Source of the DNA: Sordariomycetes sp. S80-01Y
Taxonomy: Eukaryota; Ascomycota; Sordariomycetes
Length of the DNA stretch: 64,000 nt
Direction of reading: 5' to 3'
Assembly (NCBI GenBank): GCA_037042185.1
Contig: JAXQJY010000028.1
Coordinates: 1,116,001 to 1,180,000, forward strand
Part shown: in pieces, positions 1 through 12,389 of the stretch
How positions within the stretch are numbered: the first letter of the stretch is position 1
Layout of the letters: the number at the start of each line of letters is the position of its first letter
Made by a program: the position numbers and the translations under genes
The notes under the pieces: model-generated
The model's input: only the letters and a program-made list of their open reading frames with translations
The model's database searches: none
What the model was told of the DNA's origin: nothing

Positions 1-1624
1 GAGCTGGCAGATCGGAAACAGGCAAGGAAAGCTCTCGAAGTAAAACGACACTTGTTGGAGGAGGCCGTGGAGAGGAGGCTTTGCGAAGGCATCTACGACC
101 GAATATACCGACACAAGAGCACGCAAGATGAGGCACAGGACGACAAGCTACGTTCAAAGACCGCGGCGTTGGCGCTGGTTGGAATAGGCCCCGTGGACCT
201 TGGCGTTGACCTGGGAGAAGACTCCACGCAATCGCCAGAAGCCACTGCCGCGAAAACGAAGGAAATCCAGGAACGCTTGGAAGGGGCTCGCAAAGACCTC
301 GTACGGATGCATGAATCCAAGTACCCCCTAGGCAAGCTCAATCACCTCAAAGCGGCACATCGCAGCATCGTCGATACGATAGCTCACTATCACCCTTCGG
401 CGTCAGCGGACGAAATCATGCCCATGCTAATCTTCACTCTCATCACGTCGCCTCCGGAGAATCTGCACGTTATCAGCGACATACACTTCATCCAGAACTT
501 CAGATGGGAGCCCAAGCTGTCGGGTGAGGCTGCCTACTGCCTTACCAACCTCGAAGCCACCATCAGCTTCTTGCAGACGGTCGATCTGGCGACATTACGC
601 TCAGACGAGCTTCCTTCTGGGCCACCCAAATCACCAAAGAACCAGTCCGGGGTCCTGAGAACCGAGACATTCCCGCCAGCCTTCACACCCGCAACGACAG
701 AGGCCACCAAAGAAAACGCTCAAGCGACCAAGCCCACGCCTTCCAACCTCAAAGCCCCTGACACCCTCCGCAACCGCCGTCTCAGTGACTTGGTAAACAC
801 CCCCGCCCAAGCCTTCGGCGCCGCCAGCGACTCCCTCTTCGCCACCGCAGACCAAGGCATCAAGAACGTCTCAACCTCGCTGGGCGACAGCTACAACTTC
901 CTCGTCGGCAAGCTCCGCGAGCGTCAGGACTCCATCCGCGAATCCATCGTGGTGCCGCGCACGCTGGACGACGCGAGGAAGCTGGTCAGCACACCGCCAC
1001 CTGAAGAGGAAGCTGCTCGCGCGACGGCTAGGGAGGACAGAATGCTGAGCCTCATCGGTGGCCGGAGGGACAGGAGTGCGGACAGCGCCGTGAGTGGGAG
1101 GAGTGGCAGCTCGAGCAAGCTGAACAAGGTGCTTTTCGCGGACGAGGGCAAGCCTGCGCAGGCACAGCAGCAGCAACAGCAGCAGGCTACGAACCCGGCG
1201 ATGATCGATCAGATGAAGAGCCATCTGAGCAACTCCTTCAACCCCATGGCTCGTCTGTCGAACCAAATAGGCATGATCCGGTCATTCGGACGGAATGTAT
1301 CGTCCCCCGTCTCGACGCCGCCCGCGAACGCCGCCGATGCCGGCAAGGCGGCTGACGGGGGTGACCTAGGAACGGTACGTGAATCCCTCCGATGCTGATG
1401 TGCAACCACCCAATTTCGCTGACATTGTCTCGTAGGCGTTCCCAGATATCGCAGCCGCCCTGCCGCCAAAAGCTGTCCCGGCCAAGATCGCGCCTCCGAA
1501 CAAGAGGTTCATGGAGATGCAGAACCCGGGAGATCTGAAGCTTAACGAGGTGCTCGAGCTGCTGAGGGACTACAGGAGGTTGGCCACTGAGCTGAAGAGC
1601 AGGGATGCTTTTGACCAGAAGTGA
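1..1624 (+). CDS. VPS9-domain Rab guanine-nucleotide exchange factor (5' partial)
   Basis: The reading frame is open from base 1, so the N-terminus lies outside the window. Exons 1-1374 and 1436-1624; the 61-nt intron has donor gtacgt, branch gctgac and acceptor tag. The visible part is about 520 residues. Residues about 115-200 form a VPS9 domain: the block SADEIMPMLIFTLI, followed by a Pro-Pro-Glu-Asn turn, and then GEAAYCLTNLEATISFL, which holds the conserved Asp and Tyr of the family. VPS9 domains load GTP onto Rab5-type GTPases on early endosomes. After the domain comes a long Ser/Pro/Ala-rich, probably disordered region with a run of seven Gln. The C-terminus is a short Glu/Leu-rich helix. 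I see no C-terminal CUE domain, which Vps9p has, so Muk1-like or another fungal VPS9 protein is possible. The gene is convergent with the TRK transporter; the stops are 283 nt apart. Confidence 0.85.
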
Positions 1625-1907
1625 CGAAAAGCATGTGTATAGCGTGAGCGAGCGTTTTTTTTTTTATAGCATAGATGGGCAAATGGCTGGATATCAAGGC
1701 TCTCTGACTTGGTGCAGGATAATGTATTTCCTGCGGGCAATGACCAGTCTATTCGCTCAGGAGTTAAGTATAATATACTCTGCTGTTCATGTATCATGCA
1801 TGACCTGTATGTCCCAATCCAGTGTAGCGCTATCCCTCTATAATCCGCCCAATATGTTCCTAAAAGAATAATCAAACCCGCTTCAAAGCAAGGCATCCTG
1901 AAAATGC

Positions 1908-4809
1908 CTATCCCGTGAAAGAACGCCTAGGTCTCGTCTTTGGCGAGTCATCCCTCCGCTTCGGCGGCCCACTTTCAATTGTTCTCAGGGGCGCCAACCC
2001 ATCCATCGCCTCGCCTTCGTCCTCGGCCACAGCTGTGTGATACGACTGCGGTCTTCTCGACCCGTTGGTCACGGCACGTGACAGGTCCGAAGCATTGCTC
2101 CTCGTTCTGCTGTGTCCTGGTCGCATGGCCGGGGGAATCGCAGGGCCGGGGTGCATGAGTCTCGCCACCGCGGGAAGAATTCGGTCACGCTCGCGACTGA
2201 GACTGCGGCCGCGCTGGACGCTGCTGTCTCGCCGCTGAACACCCGAGGCTACGGCTGAGGTGCCCGTATTGGAGCGGGGGAAGGTCGGTTGCCGCTCTTC
2301 GTTCTCGTTCCTGAAGCGGGACTCACTAGGCAAGATGACGGCCCGGTCCAGACCGTATGGTAGACCACGGTGTCGGCCACGGATTTCCATCGCGATGATG
2401 AGGAGCTTGCCCAGCGTGCTGAACTGTGAGCATAGAGAGGCATCGACGTTCATGACGCCCATGCTAAGTCCAACAGTACCATATGCTGAGACAATCTCGA
2501 AGAGAACGTCAAACATGGAGAATTCTTGCCTTTTCAACTTGCCGCCTTCGGTGATGGCAAGGAGGAAGAATCCCAAGAACACATACCACAGATCGAAAGA
2601 CAACTGCCGCCTCAAATGCATACTAACGTACGAAACGGCATTCTCGTCACTGCCAGCCTCCTCGTCGTCCTCTTTCTTGTCCGAGTACACACCGAGCGAT
2701 TTCTCTTCGTAGACGTTGGTTCGGCGGATGGAGATAGCGATGGGGAAGACGGAAATGTACATCATAATCATGTACAGAACGGGCATGGCGGGGTGAAGAT
2801 CCGCCAGAGGGAGAGAAGAGAAGCCAGCCGTTCTGGTAGAAGCGGCAACAAACAGACCGTTGACAACGCGGATGTGGACCGGCAGGTTCTCGACAACTTG
2901 GGCGTTGAGCTATACCTGTCAGTTCTCCGCTGTACACAGCAACGATATTAAGCAACTTACATCGAGGATTATGAAGAAAATTAGGTCCACGAGGTTCAAA
3001 GCGACCAGTATCCAGAAAAGCCACCAATTGGGTCCAGCGGGAAACAAAAGCGTAAAGCAACGACGTGGGTGATCCAAGAGAAACCGGAGTTCCTCCCACA
3101 AGCCTGACCCTTTTGGTACCAGCTTGGACACCACCCAGATGATGAATCGCAACATGACCGGGAACCCGGTATTTCCTATGATGATGAGGAAAGTCATCCA
3201 CATCAACACGTACCGGGATTCCTGGAAGGAAATCATGCTATCCGGCGTCAAAGTGAAGCCAACGTCCATGAAAGCCACGTTGGCTGTCCAGAAGCCCCAC
3301 CAGGTTGGGCTGATGGCGTCTTCCTGAACAACCTGGCGATAAGTGCTGTTGTGCAGGATATAAGGCAGAAACGCAACCAGACCCAAAAGCTGGAAGCCCC
3401 AGAAGTAGCCGAGCAGCACCCACATGAGGGTTCGCAAAGAGCGGTACTCGATACCACCAAGCTCTTCTCGTTGCTCAAGCGTGAGGCCGACAAAGTTGGA
3501 GTTGCGAGCTGTGGTAGGGGTGTAGCTGAGGTACGGCATGTCGTCGTACTTGTCCCGCGTGAGAGCTGTCCTGACTCTGTCAAAAGTTCTATGCCTCGCG
3601 TTATCCCCCTCGTTGTTGTCCTCGTGGACTTTGCTTTGGCGATCGTTCCAAGCTCGCGGCTTCCGGAGCCTCAGAGCCTGCAGTGTACCCTTCGCCGCTT
3701 GAAAACTATCGGATGCGTCCTCATCCTTGGGACGATCGGGCTCTTCGAACTGGATGGTGGGTTGTCGAGGAATATTGTGGGACCCGATGGTAGCGTTGTC
3801 GGGGTGGGTGTCCCGCGTCTTAGACAGTGCCAATGTGTTGTTGTCATCGTCATGCTCTCCAGCGTTGATCCTTCTTGGTCCAAGGCCCCTTTCAATATCT
3901 CGTGGGCCAGGGATGCGAAGAGTCTCGTTATCCTGACGCTGAGATTCGAGGAACCTGATGTGCTCCGTGTTTGTTCGGTGCTGGATAAAGTTTGTCGGGT
4001 CATCATCCACCCCGTCACTTCTCTTGACTGTGTGCGCAAAGGAGATCCTGGTATGTCCCGGAGGGCGCGGCGTGCCCTGGACCTGCCCGGGTGGAGAATC
4101 CTCGCCGTCGCTGTCTGCAACAGCACACTCATCAGGGTCCGGCTGCTGTTCTGCGGTAGTGGTATCGCTACCCTCACTGCCACCGTTTCTCTTGGCCGCG
4201 TTTGGATCATCACCCAACACAATGCCGTCATTGGTGATTCTTGGTGGCGTCTTGCCCTCCTCGTGCGGAACGACTGTAATGTTCCTACCATTGACGCCCT
4301 CCTCAGCATGCCGATCGTCATTCCGTGCTATACTCCTCGTCTTGGTGACGCTCATTCTCTTCTGCCTGGCATCCTTGACCACGTGCTGGAATCTTTTCTC
4401 GAACCAGTACAGCCGCAGAAGGACGACGGACCCGTGAAGTGTGATCGGGTTAGAGAGCATGGGGAAGAAGTACATAATGATCTGCTGGGCGGTGTTCAAT
4501 TTGTTCACATCGATTGGGTTCAACCCAGCTTGGGTATTCGCGCCGCTGGCGAACAGCAATGCATCGATGTAATTCAGGTCGCCGGTACCCGCAGCGTATA
4601 TCAGAATTGAAGCGATGATAGTTCCGCCAATGATCCAGGCATCTGCGTGTCTCAGTCAGTCAAGAGGCTCCCCCGCATGGTTGGGGGCTACACGTACAAT
4701 GCGCCCAGATAAAGTTGAAGTGCGGCTTGTTGGGGCCAAACAGTCCTTTGGCCGCGTGGTATGGACGTAAGCCATAGGCCTTGATGGTTTCCAACATGGC
4801 GGGAGGCAT
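1908..4809 (-). CDS. TRK1: TRK/HKT-family potassium transporter
   Basis: High-affinity K+ uptake at the plasma membrane. Three exons on the minus strand: 4809-4698, 4642-2961 and 2909-1908. Introns are 55 and 51 nt, giving about 931 aa. The start at 4809 is the first ATG in frame and has A at -3. All four TRK pore-loop regions can be seen: TQAGLN near the N-terminus, DVGFTLTPDSM, AASTRTAGFS and SAYGTVGLSMG. The last is followed by the family signature IRGRHRGLPYGLDRA. A hydrophilic insert of roughly 270 residues, rich in Asp, Arg and Thr, lies between the first and second pore units. This long cytoplasmic loop is usual in fungal TRK proteins. The tail after the last pore unit is Ser/Arg-rich and probably cytoplasmic. 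The second intron falls exactly before the NAQVVENLPVHIRVVNGLF segment, which supports the join. Upstream lies a 1.9 kb gene-free region. Confidence 0.93.
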
Positions 4810-6742
4810 CGTCTTTGAGGTATCGACTGTTCGCAAAGTCGATGCTCTCAATCTTGTAAGTGCAGATGTCGATGTAGGAATAAACCGTTTTTTGTAAGTT
4901 TTGATATCAATGCTCGGTATTCAAGCTCAGAGCCACTGTCAGGCAAGCGTCCAAAAAGAGGACGAGACTTCAAAGGCGAGAGCAAAACTCATTGTCGATC
5001 CACGGTATGCGTTCTTGGTCGGGCAAGGTGGCCTTCGCCTGTCGTTTCGCGCGTTCAAGAATTCAGAAAAATCGTGGAGGGTAGTCGGTTTCGACAAGGC
5101 GACGTCTGAAATGTGTGAGAGGCGGAAGAGGTACTGGTGTCGACGGCGTGGGAGGAGATGAAGGAGAAATTTCTTTGTCGATGCGACGGGACGAGGACCC
5201 TTGATGTCGCTCCTTGCGCTTATCAGTCGGTCAGGCTTCGGTGGAACGTGCTTCGGCAGAGGTGACCCGGTTCCGAAAAGCAATAATCTTGATAATGATA
5301 CCCAAGGGTCGGAATTATGACTTTATGAATGGCACGGAACAGGGACCCCAAGACCGTGGAGCGTCTGTCCCGGCAGGCCACGACGAATCGATGTCGAGAT
5401 GTCGCGGCACGTTGTCGCCCAATGCAGCCGGTTTGGCTCGTCTCCGGCGAGGGTTATGCTTATCTTCGCTTCGGTCCGTCGCAGGGCAATTTCGAGCAGG
5501 CAAGGGTGAGAAACCACGAGAGAGAGAGAGGGAAGAGGGAAGAGGACGAGTCGGCAATGTCAAAGAGAAGGTTCACTAACGCGGGGCGCAGCGGCCTCCA
5601 GGAGCCTGGCAAGCCTGGGCGGCCCTTCGAGTCCCAGGATGACCGCAATCAGCAGCGGCAACAAAACAGCGGCCACTCCTGACGCTGCTGACCGAGCGCA
5701 GTCGACGGCCGAAATGATGTGAGACACGAGAGGGGAAGAATGAAGAGAGACAAGATCTAAGACACTGGATTTCGATCCAGACTCAAGTGCTGCCAGAGCC
5801 GGTCAAAGTCGACGGCGGCCAAAGCATGACGTTCCCACAGCACTGGGAGCAACTTTTCTTAGCGCGCGCGCGCCCGCTAAAATCTGGTCGCGCTGTTTCG
5901 AAGACCCGGTATCAAAGCTTCGGCACTTCCGCCACTCCAGTCATTTCGCCCCAAGTTCTGGTCAGATCCCATCCGCTCCCCACTCGACAGCGTCTGCGGG
6001 CAGGTAAAGATAGAAATGCGCCCCTCCGCTGGTGGATTGGATGCCTCCTCAGCCCGAGAGCGTCTCTCATCCAATGTCTTGGCAATCTCGAATTTCCGCT
6101 TGCCGGATGATCCCCGTAGATTTCCGCTTCCAGCACATGCACGCGATTTGATATGTATGCACGACGCACGAGCCACCGAACGGACCCCGCGCCTGAGACA
6201 CAGCCAGTGATGTCACTCGTCTTTGGGGGCTGATAGCCGGTGACATGTGAATTCCCATCTCTCGACGCCAAATACCTGGTACACCGTCATCGTAACCACG
6301 CTGTCGGACATATCACGCGATACAACGTTGGGAAACCCTGTGCTTAACGCCTAACCGGGAGAATACCACCTCGGCACTGCAAGCAATCATCATTGCTGTA
6401 TTAACAAGTGTTTACGGTTCCTCACCACCACTGCAGAGGTCTCTGAGGGGAACAGTTCGCAGGCCTCCAAAAGATATCACTTGTGAGCATGCAATGGGGT
6501 AGCATACATGCACGAACACGTCGAGCATGTCCAACAAATCTGACAGTTTGTGCCGTGTCATTCTGGAAAATACGCCGGACTGTCACTTGATGGTTATCTT
6601 GTACTCGTACAATCTCTTCAATCTATTCCCTTCAACCGAAGTGCTGTCTCACGGCACGAACCCACCAAAACGCCAGTCGCCTTCAAGATGCCGAATGCCG
6701 GCTTGCAAAGCACGTTTCCAAACTCCGAGAAATCCCATAGAC
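4810..6742. other. Intergenic region upstream of TRK1, no gene recognised
   Basis: It lies between the TRK1 start and the SSL2 stop, so it should hold the TRK1 promoter and leader and the SSL2 3' end. It contains a short GA-repeat around 5519-5532 and an alternating GC run near 5862-5873. The open frames here are short and overlap on both strands, with no recognisable protein. Confidence 0.6.
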
Positions 6743-9220
6743 TTATTGTGCCGTGCGGCGCGCATTCTCTCGTCCAATCTTCTTGAAGAATGCGTGGCTT
6801 TTCTTCTTGTCCTTCTTGAGCGTGTTGTTGACTCGCTTGTTCTGTTCAATGTAGGCCATGTCTTGTCCTCCGCTGAGCTCGCCGAGAGTCCCTGCTGTCC
6901 GGCGGGCGCCCTTCTTCTTCCTGCGGCCCATTGTCCCAGAATGAAAGAGGTCGTCGGTGGGGTCTTCTTCTTCCATGCTTTCATTTTCGACCAAGACCTT
7001 TTGCAGGAGCTCCCTCCGCTCCGTAGGGGTAGCAAACGCCAACCCGGGAGTCTTCTCGATGTTGGCAAGTTGTGTGATGACCTTGAATGCGTAACCTTGG
7101 TCGACGAGGAAGGCCTGTCGCTTGGACGAGAAGTACATCTCCTGGGTATCCTTGGACACAAGGGAGTAGAAGAAGGCATTGAAGCCCTCGTCGTTCCTTC
7201 GCTTGGCTCGCAGAATGCGCCCCAACCGCTGTGCCTCCTGTCGTCGAGAACCGTAGTGTGATGAAATTTGAATCAGACAGGTTGCCTCGGGAAGATCCAA
7301 GGATGTGTCGCCAATCTTCGACAAGAACAAGGTGTTGATCTGGGGGTTATGTTGGAAGTTCTCCAGCACCTGCATTCTTTCGGCCTGTCCAGTGCCACCA
7401 TAAATATAGGCCCTGCCAAGCTTCTCGGCATAGTTCTTGAGCGCGTAAACGTTGTCCGAAAAGACAATGATCTTGTCGCCCCGTGATTCGTGGTAGTTGA
7501 TGAGATACTGCGCAGCCTGGAATTTCCTGGGGTTCATGATGTACAGCAAGTTCTTCTTGCGTGACGAAGCCTTCAGGTATTCGTTGTAGAACTCTGTCGG
7601 CATTGGGCACCAAACTTCCGCACACTGAACGCGGGCGATATGCCCCTGTTTCGACAGTTCCATCCAGTTAGCTTCGAAGAGCTTAGGTCCGATGAGAAAG
7701 TTCAAGTCCGAAATCTTGTCGTCCTCGCGGAGCAGTGTGGCCGTCAGACCTAACTTTGTGTGCGTCTTGATCCGATTTGTGACGTTTCGGAAAATTTGGG
7801 CCGGCACAACGTGCACCTCGTCGAGAAGGATCAGTCCCCATTCGCGACCACCCAGAAACTTCATCATCTTCTCCGAATCGTGTGACCGTGCTCGCGACTG
7901 AGTGACCATGCTGTATGTCGTGACGATGATACCAGTGCTGCCGGTGAACGCGCCGCTCTTGGAATCTGATGTAAAAGCGACGATGTCGTCTGGGTTGATG
8001 TTGGACCACTTGAGGAATTCCTGCCGCCACTGGACCACGGACATTGAACTTGTGCACAGCACGACTACGCCTTTCTTGACGGTACAAGCCGCCGTGATGC
8101 CAACAAGCGTCTTGCCCGCACCGCACGGCAAGACGATCAATCCACTCTTGGCTCGACCGTTGCCGAACATCTTGCTCAGACTCTTCTCCTGGTACGGCCG
8201 AATCTGAGTGCCAGGTTTCAAGTCAATATCCAAATTGGCATTGGCTTCATCCCTCCTGAAGTCATACTCTGATAGCATGGGGTAGTTGATGTCCCGACAC
8301 CGCCGTTGCACCGCCTCGACGTTGTAGTCTAGGACCTCGAACGAGTGTGTGACTTCTTCGTCGTCATCATCGTCGTCGTTCAGTGTCGCAAACACATCGC
8401 TCTCCTTGACGGGCTGCGCCTCTTGATTCTGCTCGCCACTTCCCTGCTCGATGCCGGCCTGCTTAACTCCGGCGGCGTTTCCTGTTCCAGGGATGACCAA
8501 GCCTCCAACTTTTGGCGCAGCTGTTGTCGTGATTTCCGCCCCTTGAACTCGCCTAGGCCCTATGATAGGGTCCTTGAGCAGCATCCGAAGAACTTCTGGA
8601 TCCGGACTTTCAACAAAATATTTCGTATCCTTCAGCACTAGCTTGACCTTGCCCACCCTGGAGCAATTTTGGATGATGAAATCTCGGGTCTCTTCGGGCA
8701 GAGGCGTCTTGAGGAAGCGATCAAGGGTGTTGATGATGTCGTCTACTGATAATCCGACCGAAACCGCGGCATACAGGCTGTTAGACGTGAGGCTGTATTC
8801 GTGGATGAACGTCGGTCGGGATATGGGCTCGGATATGGTGACGAGGAAGTCTTGAGCTTGTTCTGACAGCGGATTGAAGCTTTCGAGATAGATTCTGTTC
8901 TTGCGCGGATCGATCCAGAGTGGTCGGTTTTGATGATCCTTCTTCAGGTCGAGGTACGAGTAATCACGATCACCGAAAATGTGCGGCAGCGGTTCCCGCA
9001 CATGGTGCTTCCTCTGGAACTTCTCTATCGAGAAAAACTCTATGTTCTTTTCGATACCAGCCTCGAGGGCTTCGTCGACGGGGCCATCATCGTCATCTTC
9101 AGGCCCGTCCGTGTCGTCGAGGCTCCGAGGCGTCGCTGCTCCAGGCGTTGACATGCGCGAAGATCTACCCGTCTTCGTCTCCCCTTTGACGGCACCTCCA
9201 GCTTTCCTTTTGGGCGGCAT
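6743..9220 (-). CDS. SSL2: TFIIH subunit XPB/Ssl2, 3'-5' DNA helicase/translocase
   Basis: DNA translocase of TFIIH, needed for promoter opening by RNA polymerase II and for nucleotide excision repair. Single exon, 825 aa from the ATG at 9220 (MPPKRK...); the frame extends a few codons upstream without another ATG. The length matches yeast Ssl2 (843 aa). Motifs in order: Walker A PCGAGKT near residue 368; DEVH box (LLDEVHVVP) near 465; [10 protein letters not shown] near 497, which holds the XPB-specific RED motif; then the C-terminal motif block [13 protein letters not shown] with the arginine-finger region [13 protein letters not shown]. The N-terminal acidic segment and damage-recognition-like region are present. 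The C-terminus is Lys-rich. Divergent from the CHY zinc-finger gene, 534 nt away. No disrupted motif. Confidence 0.97.
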   Translation of the reverse strand: MPPKRKAGGAVKGETKTGRSSRMSTPGAATPRSLDDTDGPEDDDDGPVDEALEAGIEKNIEFFSIEKFQRKHHVREPLPHIFGDRDYSYLDLKKDHQNRPLWIDPRKNRIYLESFNPLSEQAQDFLVTISEPISRPTFIHEYSLTSNSLYAAVSVGLSVDDIINTLDRFLKTPLPEETRDFIIQNCSRVGKVKLVLKDTKYFVESPDPEVLRMLLKDPIIGPRRVQGAEITTTAAPKVGGLVIPGTGNAAGVKQAGIEQGSGEQNQEAQPVKESDVFATLNDDDDDDEEVTHSFEVLDYNVEAVQRRCRDINYPMLSEYDFRRDEANANLDIDLKPGTQIRPYQEKSLSKMFGNGRAKSGLIVLPCGAGKTLVGITAACTVKKGVVVLCTSSMSVVQWRQEFLKWSNINPDDIVAFTSDSKSGAFTGSTGIIVTTYSMVTQSRARSHDSEKMMKFLGGREWGLILLDEVHVVPAQIFRNVTNRIKTHTKLGLTATLLREDDKISDLNFLIGPKLFEANWMELSKQGHIARVQCAEVWCPMPTEFYNEYLKASSRKKNLLYIMNPRKFQAAQYLINYHESRGDKIIVFSDNVYALKNYAEKLGRAYIYGGTGQAERMQVLENFQHNPQINTLFLSKIGDTSLDLPEATCLIQISSHYGSRRQEAQRLGRILRAKRRNDEGFNAFFYSLVSKDTQEMYFSSKRQAFLVDQGYAFKVITQLANIEKTPGLAFATPTERRELLQKVLVENESMEEEDPTDDLFHSGTMGRRKKKGARRTAGTLGELSGGQDMAYIEQNKRVNNTLKKDKKKSHAFFKKIGRENARRTAQ

Positions 9221-9754
9221 CTCGACAGTTGCCGTGGTCAACCTCCCGTTGTTGGAGTGTTAAGGCGGTCGAAGAATTAAACGGACGAAACGTGAATGTC
9301 ACAGTTATGATGACAGAGGCGGACCTAAGATGCTGACTAATGTCTGGGTGACAGAATGCCCTGCGCCTTACACCGCCACAGTGCAAGCCAGTCATCCCTA
9401 CTCAGTGCTCTAGAACGTTAGGTCCTCAAAATGCGATTTCACTCAAAAACCAATACAAGTCTCAATTGTGTCACTATGAGCGTCAAAAAATTCGCTCGAT
9501 GAAGGAATCTAGGAACCGAGTACTGCTGTCCCGAACGGCTCTGGAAAATTATGTCAGCTCATACGAACCCCATAAACGTGCATCCTTCCGCCGCCGGTGC
9601 GGCAGCGGCACAATATGGACCCCGCCAAATGTTTCCGACTGCTCCCATCATCAGAGCTCATGCCGGGTTGAAGACGACAACAAGCGACCATAAGTCAAGT
9701 CACGCGACAAAAAAATAGCAGATTTAAAGATTCAACCTCACATATTTCGCAGCC
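9221..9754. promoter_or_regulatory. Divergent promoter region between SSL2 and the CHY gene
   Basis: A 534-nt spacer between two outward-facing start codons, so it must carry both promoters and 5' leaders. No coding sequence seen. I cannot assign individual sites. Confidence 0.5.
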
Positions 9755-10268
9755 ATGTGGTATGTACTTCAGCACCCTTCATCTAGGCCAGCGCTGACCC
9801 CCTGAAGTAAACACGTCCTCAATGCCCAAGTTGCAGTCCGAGCGCCATGCTGTACGTTTGCCCTCGAAAGAACCTTCTGGCCGATGCGGGCCTCTCCCAA
9901 TAACCCTTCCTCCAGAAGAACAATCAGATCTAACTCGAAGCAAAGGTAAAGAGTGGTTCGATTGCGCCGAATGCCACGCCGAGCGCAAAGATCATACGTT
10001 GAAGCAAATTACTGAGTTGACCTTCGCCTGCAAGAAGTGCAAAAAGGTCTTCAGAAAGCAAGCCGACGAATGGGACCCAGAAACCGACGAGTTCTGCCCT
10101 TGGTGCGATAACCACTTCGTTATCGAGGCCAAAATTCCGAAACCAGCTTTGACGATCGAGAGCGACGACACGCGGATGGATAACAAGATGTTGAAGGACG
10201 ATCGCCAGCGCCTTACATGGCAGCACTCGATTTGGGATCCCGACGCAGACGCTGATAAGCTGGGCTGA
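9755..10268 (+). CDS. CHY zinc-finger protein (Hot13-like)
   Basis: Three exons: 9755-9759, 9808-9851 and 9946-10268, with introns of 48 and 94 nt, giving 123 aa. The first exon is only five bases (ATG plus TG). Splicing gives MCKHVLNAQVAVRAPCC joined to KEWFDCAECHAE. This restores the fungal CHY finger, with Cys and His ligands in CKH, PCC, CAECH, CKKCKK and CPWCDNHF. Unspliced frames lack the first ligands, which is the main reason for this model. Proteins of this family bind zinc. Yeast Hot13, which carries the domain, assists small Tim protein import in the mitochondrial intermembrane space. Whether this protein does so is inference. After the fingers is a short charged tail ending in WDPDADADKLG. 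Stop TGA at 10266. Confidence 0.85.
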
Positions 10269-10451
10269 AGGTCTGAGATGCTTTACAACAAAGTATGGGG
10301 CGTTACATAGGCATTGCGAGGATGAATTTCACAGGCTTTGAAGGAACACGGAGGGCTGAGGTTGCGTTTTTGTTGATACATTGGCGTAGCTCATCATCAT
10401 GAGGAATCTATCGCTTCTTCCACTTCACGAAAGCTCCGGTCTACATCATTT

Positions 10452-11455
10452 CTACTCGTCATCTTGACCCCGTGTCTGGATGGTGGCGCTGCCCGTGCCA
10501 GGAGTGCGCCCAGTCTTCTTCTTTGCAGCCTCCTCCTGCTTCTCTTGCTCGATCTCTTTGACGTAGTCCTCGATCTCGTCCGTGGGCAGCATCTCGATCT
10601 CCTCTCCTGGCGTCATAAGAGCAATCTCGATGTTCTTCGCACCAGTCTGCACTACCTCAAGCAGTGACTTAATTGCCAAACGAATGGTAGCCTCGGTGTC
10701 CATGTCGTCTTTGTAGTTTCGTTCGAGAAATTCGCGGACAGTTTTGCTCGATCGCCCGATGGCGTTTGCTTTCCTGCAAGATTGTTAACCACAAGCTCTC
10801 CGCCATCACTTAAAGCTTAACTAACCAAGCCGAATAAATACCAGAAGGCTCCGTCTGATACAGCCTGGGCACTTGACTACCCTTGTCGAATCCAACAACA
10901 AGTGTGCTGATGCCGAAGGGTCGGACACCTCCAGCTTGGGTGTACCGTTGCTGGACGCCTGCAACATACTTCGTGATGTAATCGATCGTGACCGGATCCT
11001 CGACCGAGAGGCGATGGGATTGCGCTTCGAGACGTGCTTTGTCAACAAGGATACGGGCGTCCGCATTCAGTCCGGCGAAGGCTAGGCCGACGTGGTTGTC
11101 GAGGAGCTGGATCTTGGAGGGGGTAATGCGGGTATCCTGGAGCTTCATGGCCGACCGCTTCTCACACCCGAGAACAACGGCCTCCTTTCCCTTGACACCA
11201 ACCGCGCATGTTCCTGTCATAAGGTTGAGCAGAGATCCCGCCTCGTCAACGATTGAACGTACCTCGCTTCACGGCCTCGCCGGCATATTCGACCTGGAAA
11301 ACATGACCATCGGGACTGCATCTCGTCAGAATACTCGTGTATTGGGGCTAGGAACGGTCACCGGACCTGAAAACTGCTCAAATGTTAGCATGTAGTCACT
11401 GAGGATCGTGGGGTAGCATCTCACCCGACAGAGCTCTGTCGTAGCCAGACGCCAT
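10452..11455 (-). CDS. PRE6: 20S proteasome subunit alpha-4 (Pre6/PSMA7)
   Basis: Outer-ring subunit of the 20S proteasome. Five exons on the minus strand: 11455-11425, 11373-11367, 11315-11263, 11213-10826 and 10773-10452, giving 266 aa. Introns are 48-52 nt. Exon 2 is a microexon of seven bases. It is needed to give [23 protein letters not shown], the conserved alpha-subunit N-terminus; skipping it breaks the frame. Further family features are [49 protein letters not shown] and the AW|KANAIGR join across the last intron. As expected for an alpha subunit, there is no catalytic Thr. The C-terminal tail is Lys/Glu-rich, longer than the yeast protein, and ends in QDDE. Its stop faces the CHY gene stop, 183 nt away. 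Confidence 0.95.
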
Positions 11456-12389
11456 CTTGCTGGTTATCGGCTTGGGTTCGACTTGGAGGAGTTGGTTTCG
11501 TGAAAAATTGGAATTGGAAGACAAAAGGCTCCGGTAGAAACTTTCGTAGCTGGACTCTTGTTTGTTTTGAGTTACGAGTTGGAGTCCGGCGAGGTGTCGG
11601 AATCGGTGGAGCTTCGTCAGTCCTGCAGCCTGCCCGCAATGATGAGCACGGCTGGAGCTTCTCCTACCTACGCAACGGGTGACTGCCACACGAGTGGGGT
11701 GCAAAGCAGAGCTCTTCGGATATTAGTGGTGCCGGCCCCGACCCAGAAGTTGCGTTTATCGCCCTTTATCTGGAAATTAAAAACCGCGAACTAAGTCTTG
11801 AAAGGTATGGAAAGTCGAGAGTTTGATTTCACGTACAGAAAAGCCTCTTCTTTTGAGATGTACTTTTTTCACGACCTCAAAAGGCCGTCAGGCGACGCTG
11901 CGGGGAGATATCCCCGACATCCTTTACGATCGTTGCTGTTGGTTACTTATGTCGAAGGCGCATCGTATCACTGAGAAACACGTCTTCCAGTGGAGCAGAA
12001 ACGATAGTGATTAGTCTGGGCCTTGTGTTTGCCTGTTGGTCGAGGACCGAGTGCAAGGGGCACAGAGCGCTTAGACCATACGGCGCCTAGGTACAGTTAT
12101 GTACAGCCTCCCTGAGGCCAGCCCCTCATGCAGATGCCTCAAATTGCACTTCTTACGTATGCGGAGCGCTTATATCTGGCGACACTGCCGCCTTATTTCT
12201 TGGGGATCTGTGCGATCGCCTTGTTAGCATCAGTAATTTGTTCTTTACTTATAGTAGCATGTTTCAATCCTCGGAATTCTAGCCGGCGTACCATTTACTA
12301 CTAACGGCTAAAATCACCGCACAGACAGGTGCTCGGCGAGTGTTGTCAACCACAAACTCTGTCCAGATGGGGTGAACAGACAGTTCAAG
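11456..12389. other. Intergenic region between PRE6 and the NLR gene
   Basis: Spacer of 934 nt between two divergent starts. Only short open frames; nothing recognised. It marks the left border of the accessory-looking stretch. Confidence 0.5.

Noticed and set aside
3351-4610. 419-codon plus-strand frame over the TRK gene
   Set aside because: It is antisense to the hydrophilic loop of TRK1, whose family sequence and introns are clear. The translation has no recognisable domain.
5329-6110. Overlapping 100-120 codon frames upstream of TRK1
   Set aside because: Arg/Ser/Pro-rich translations in several frames at once, as expected for GC-rich noncoding DNA.
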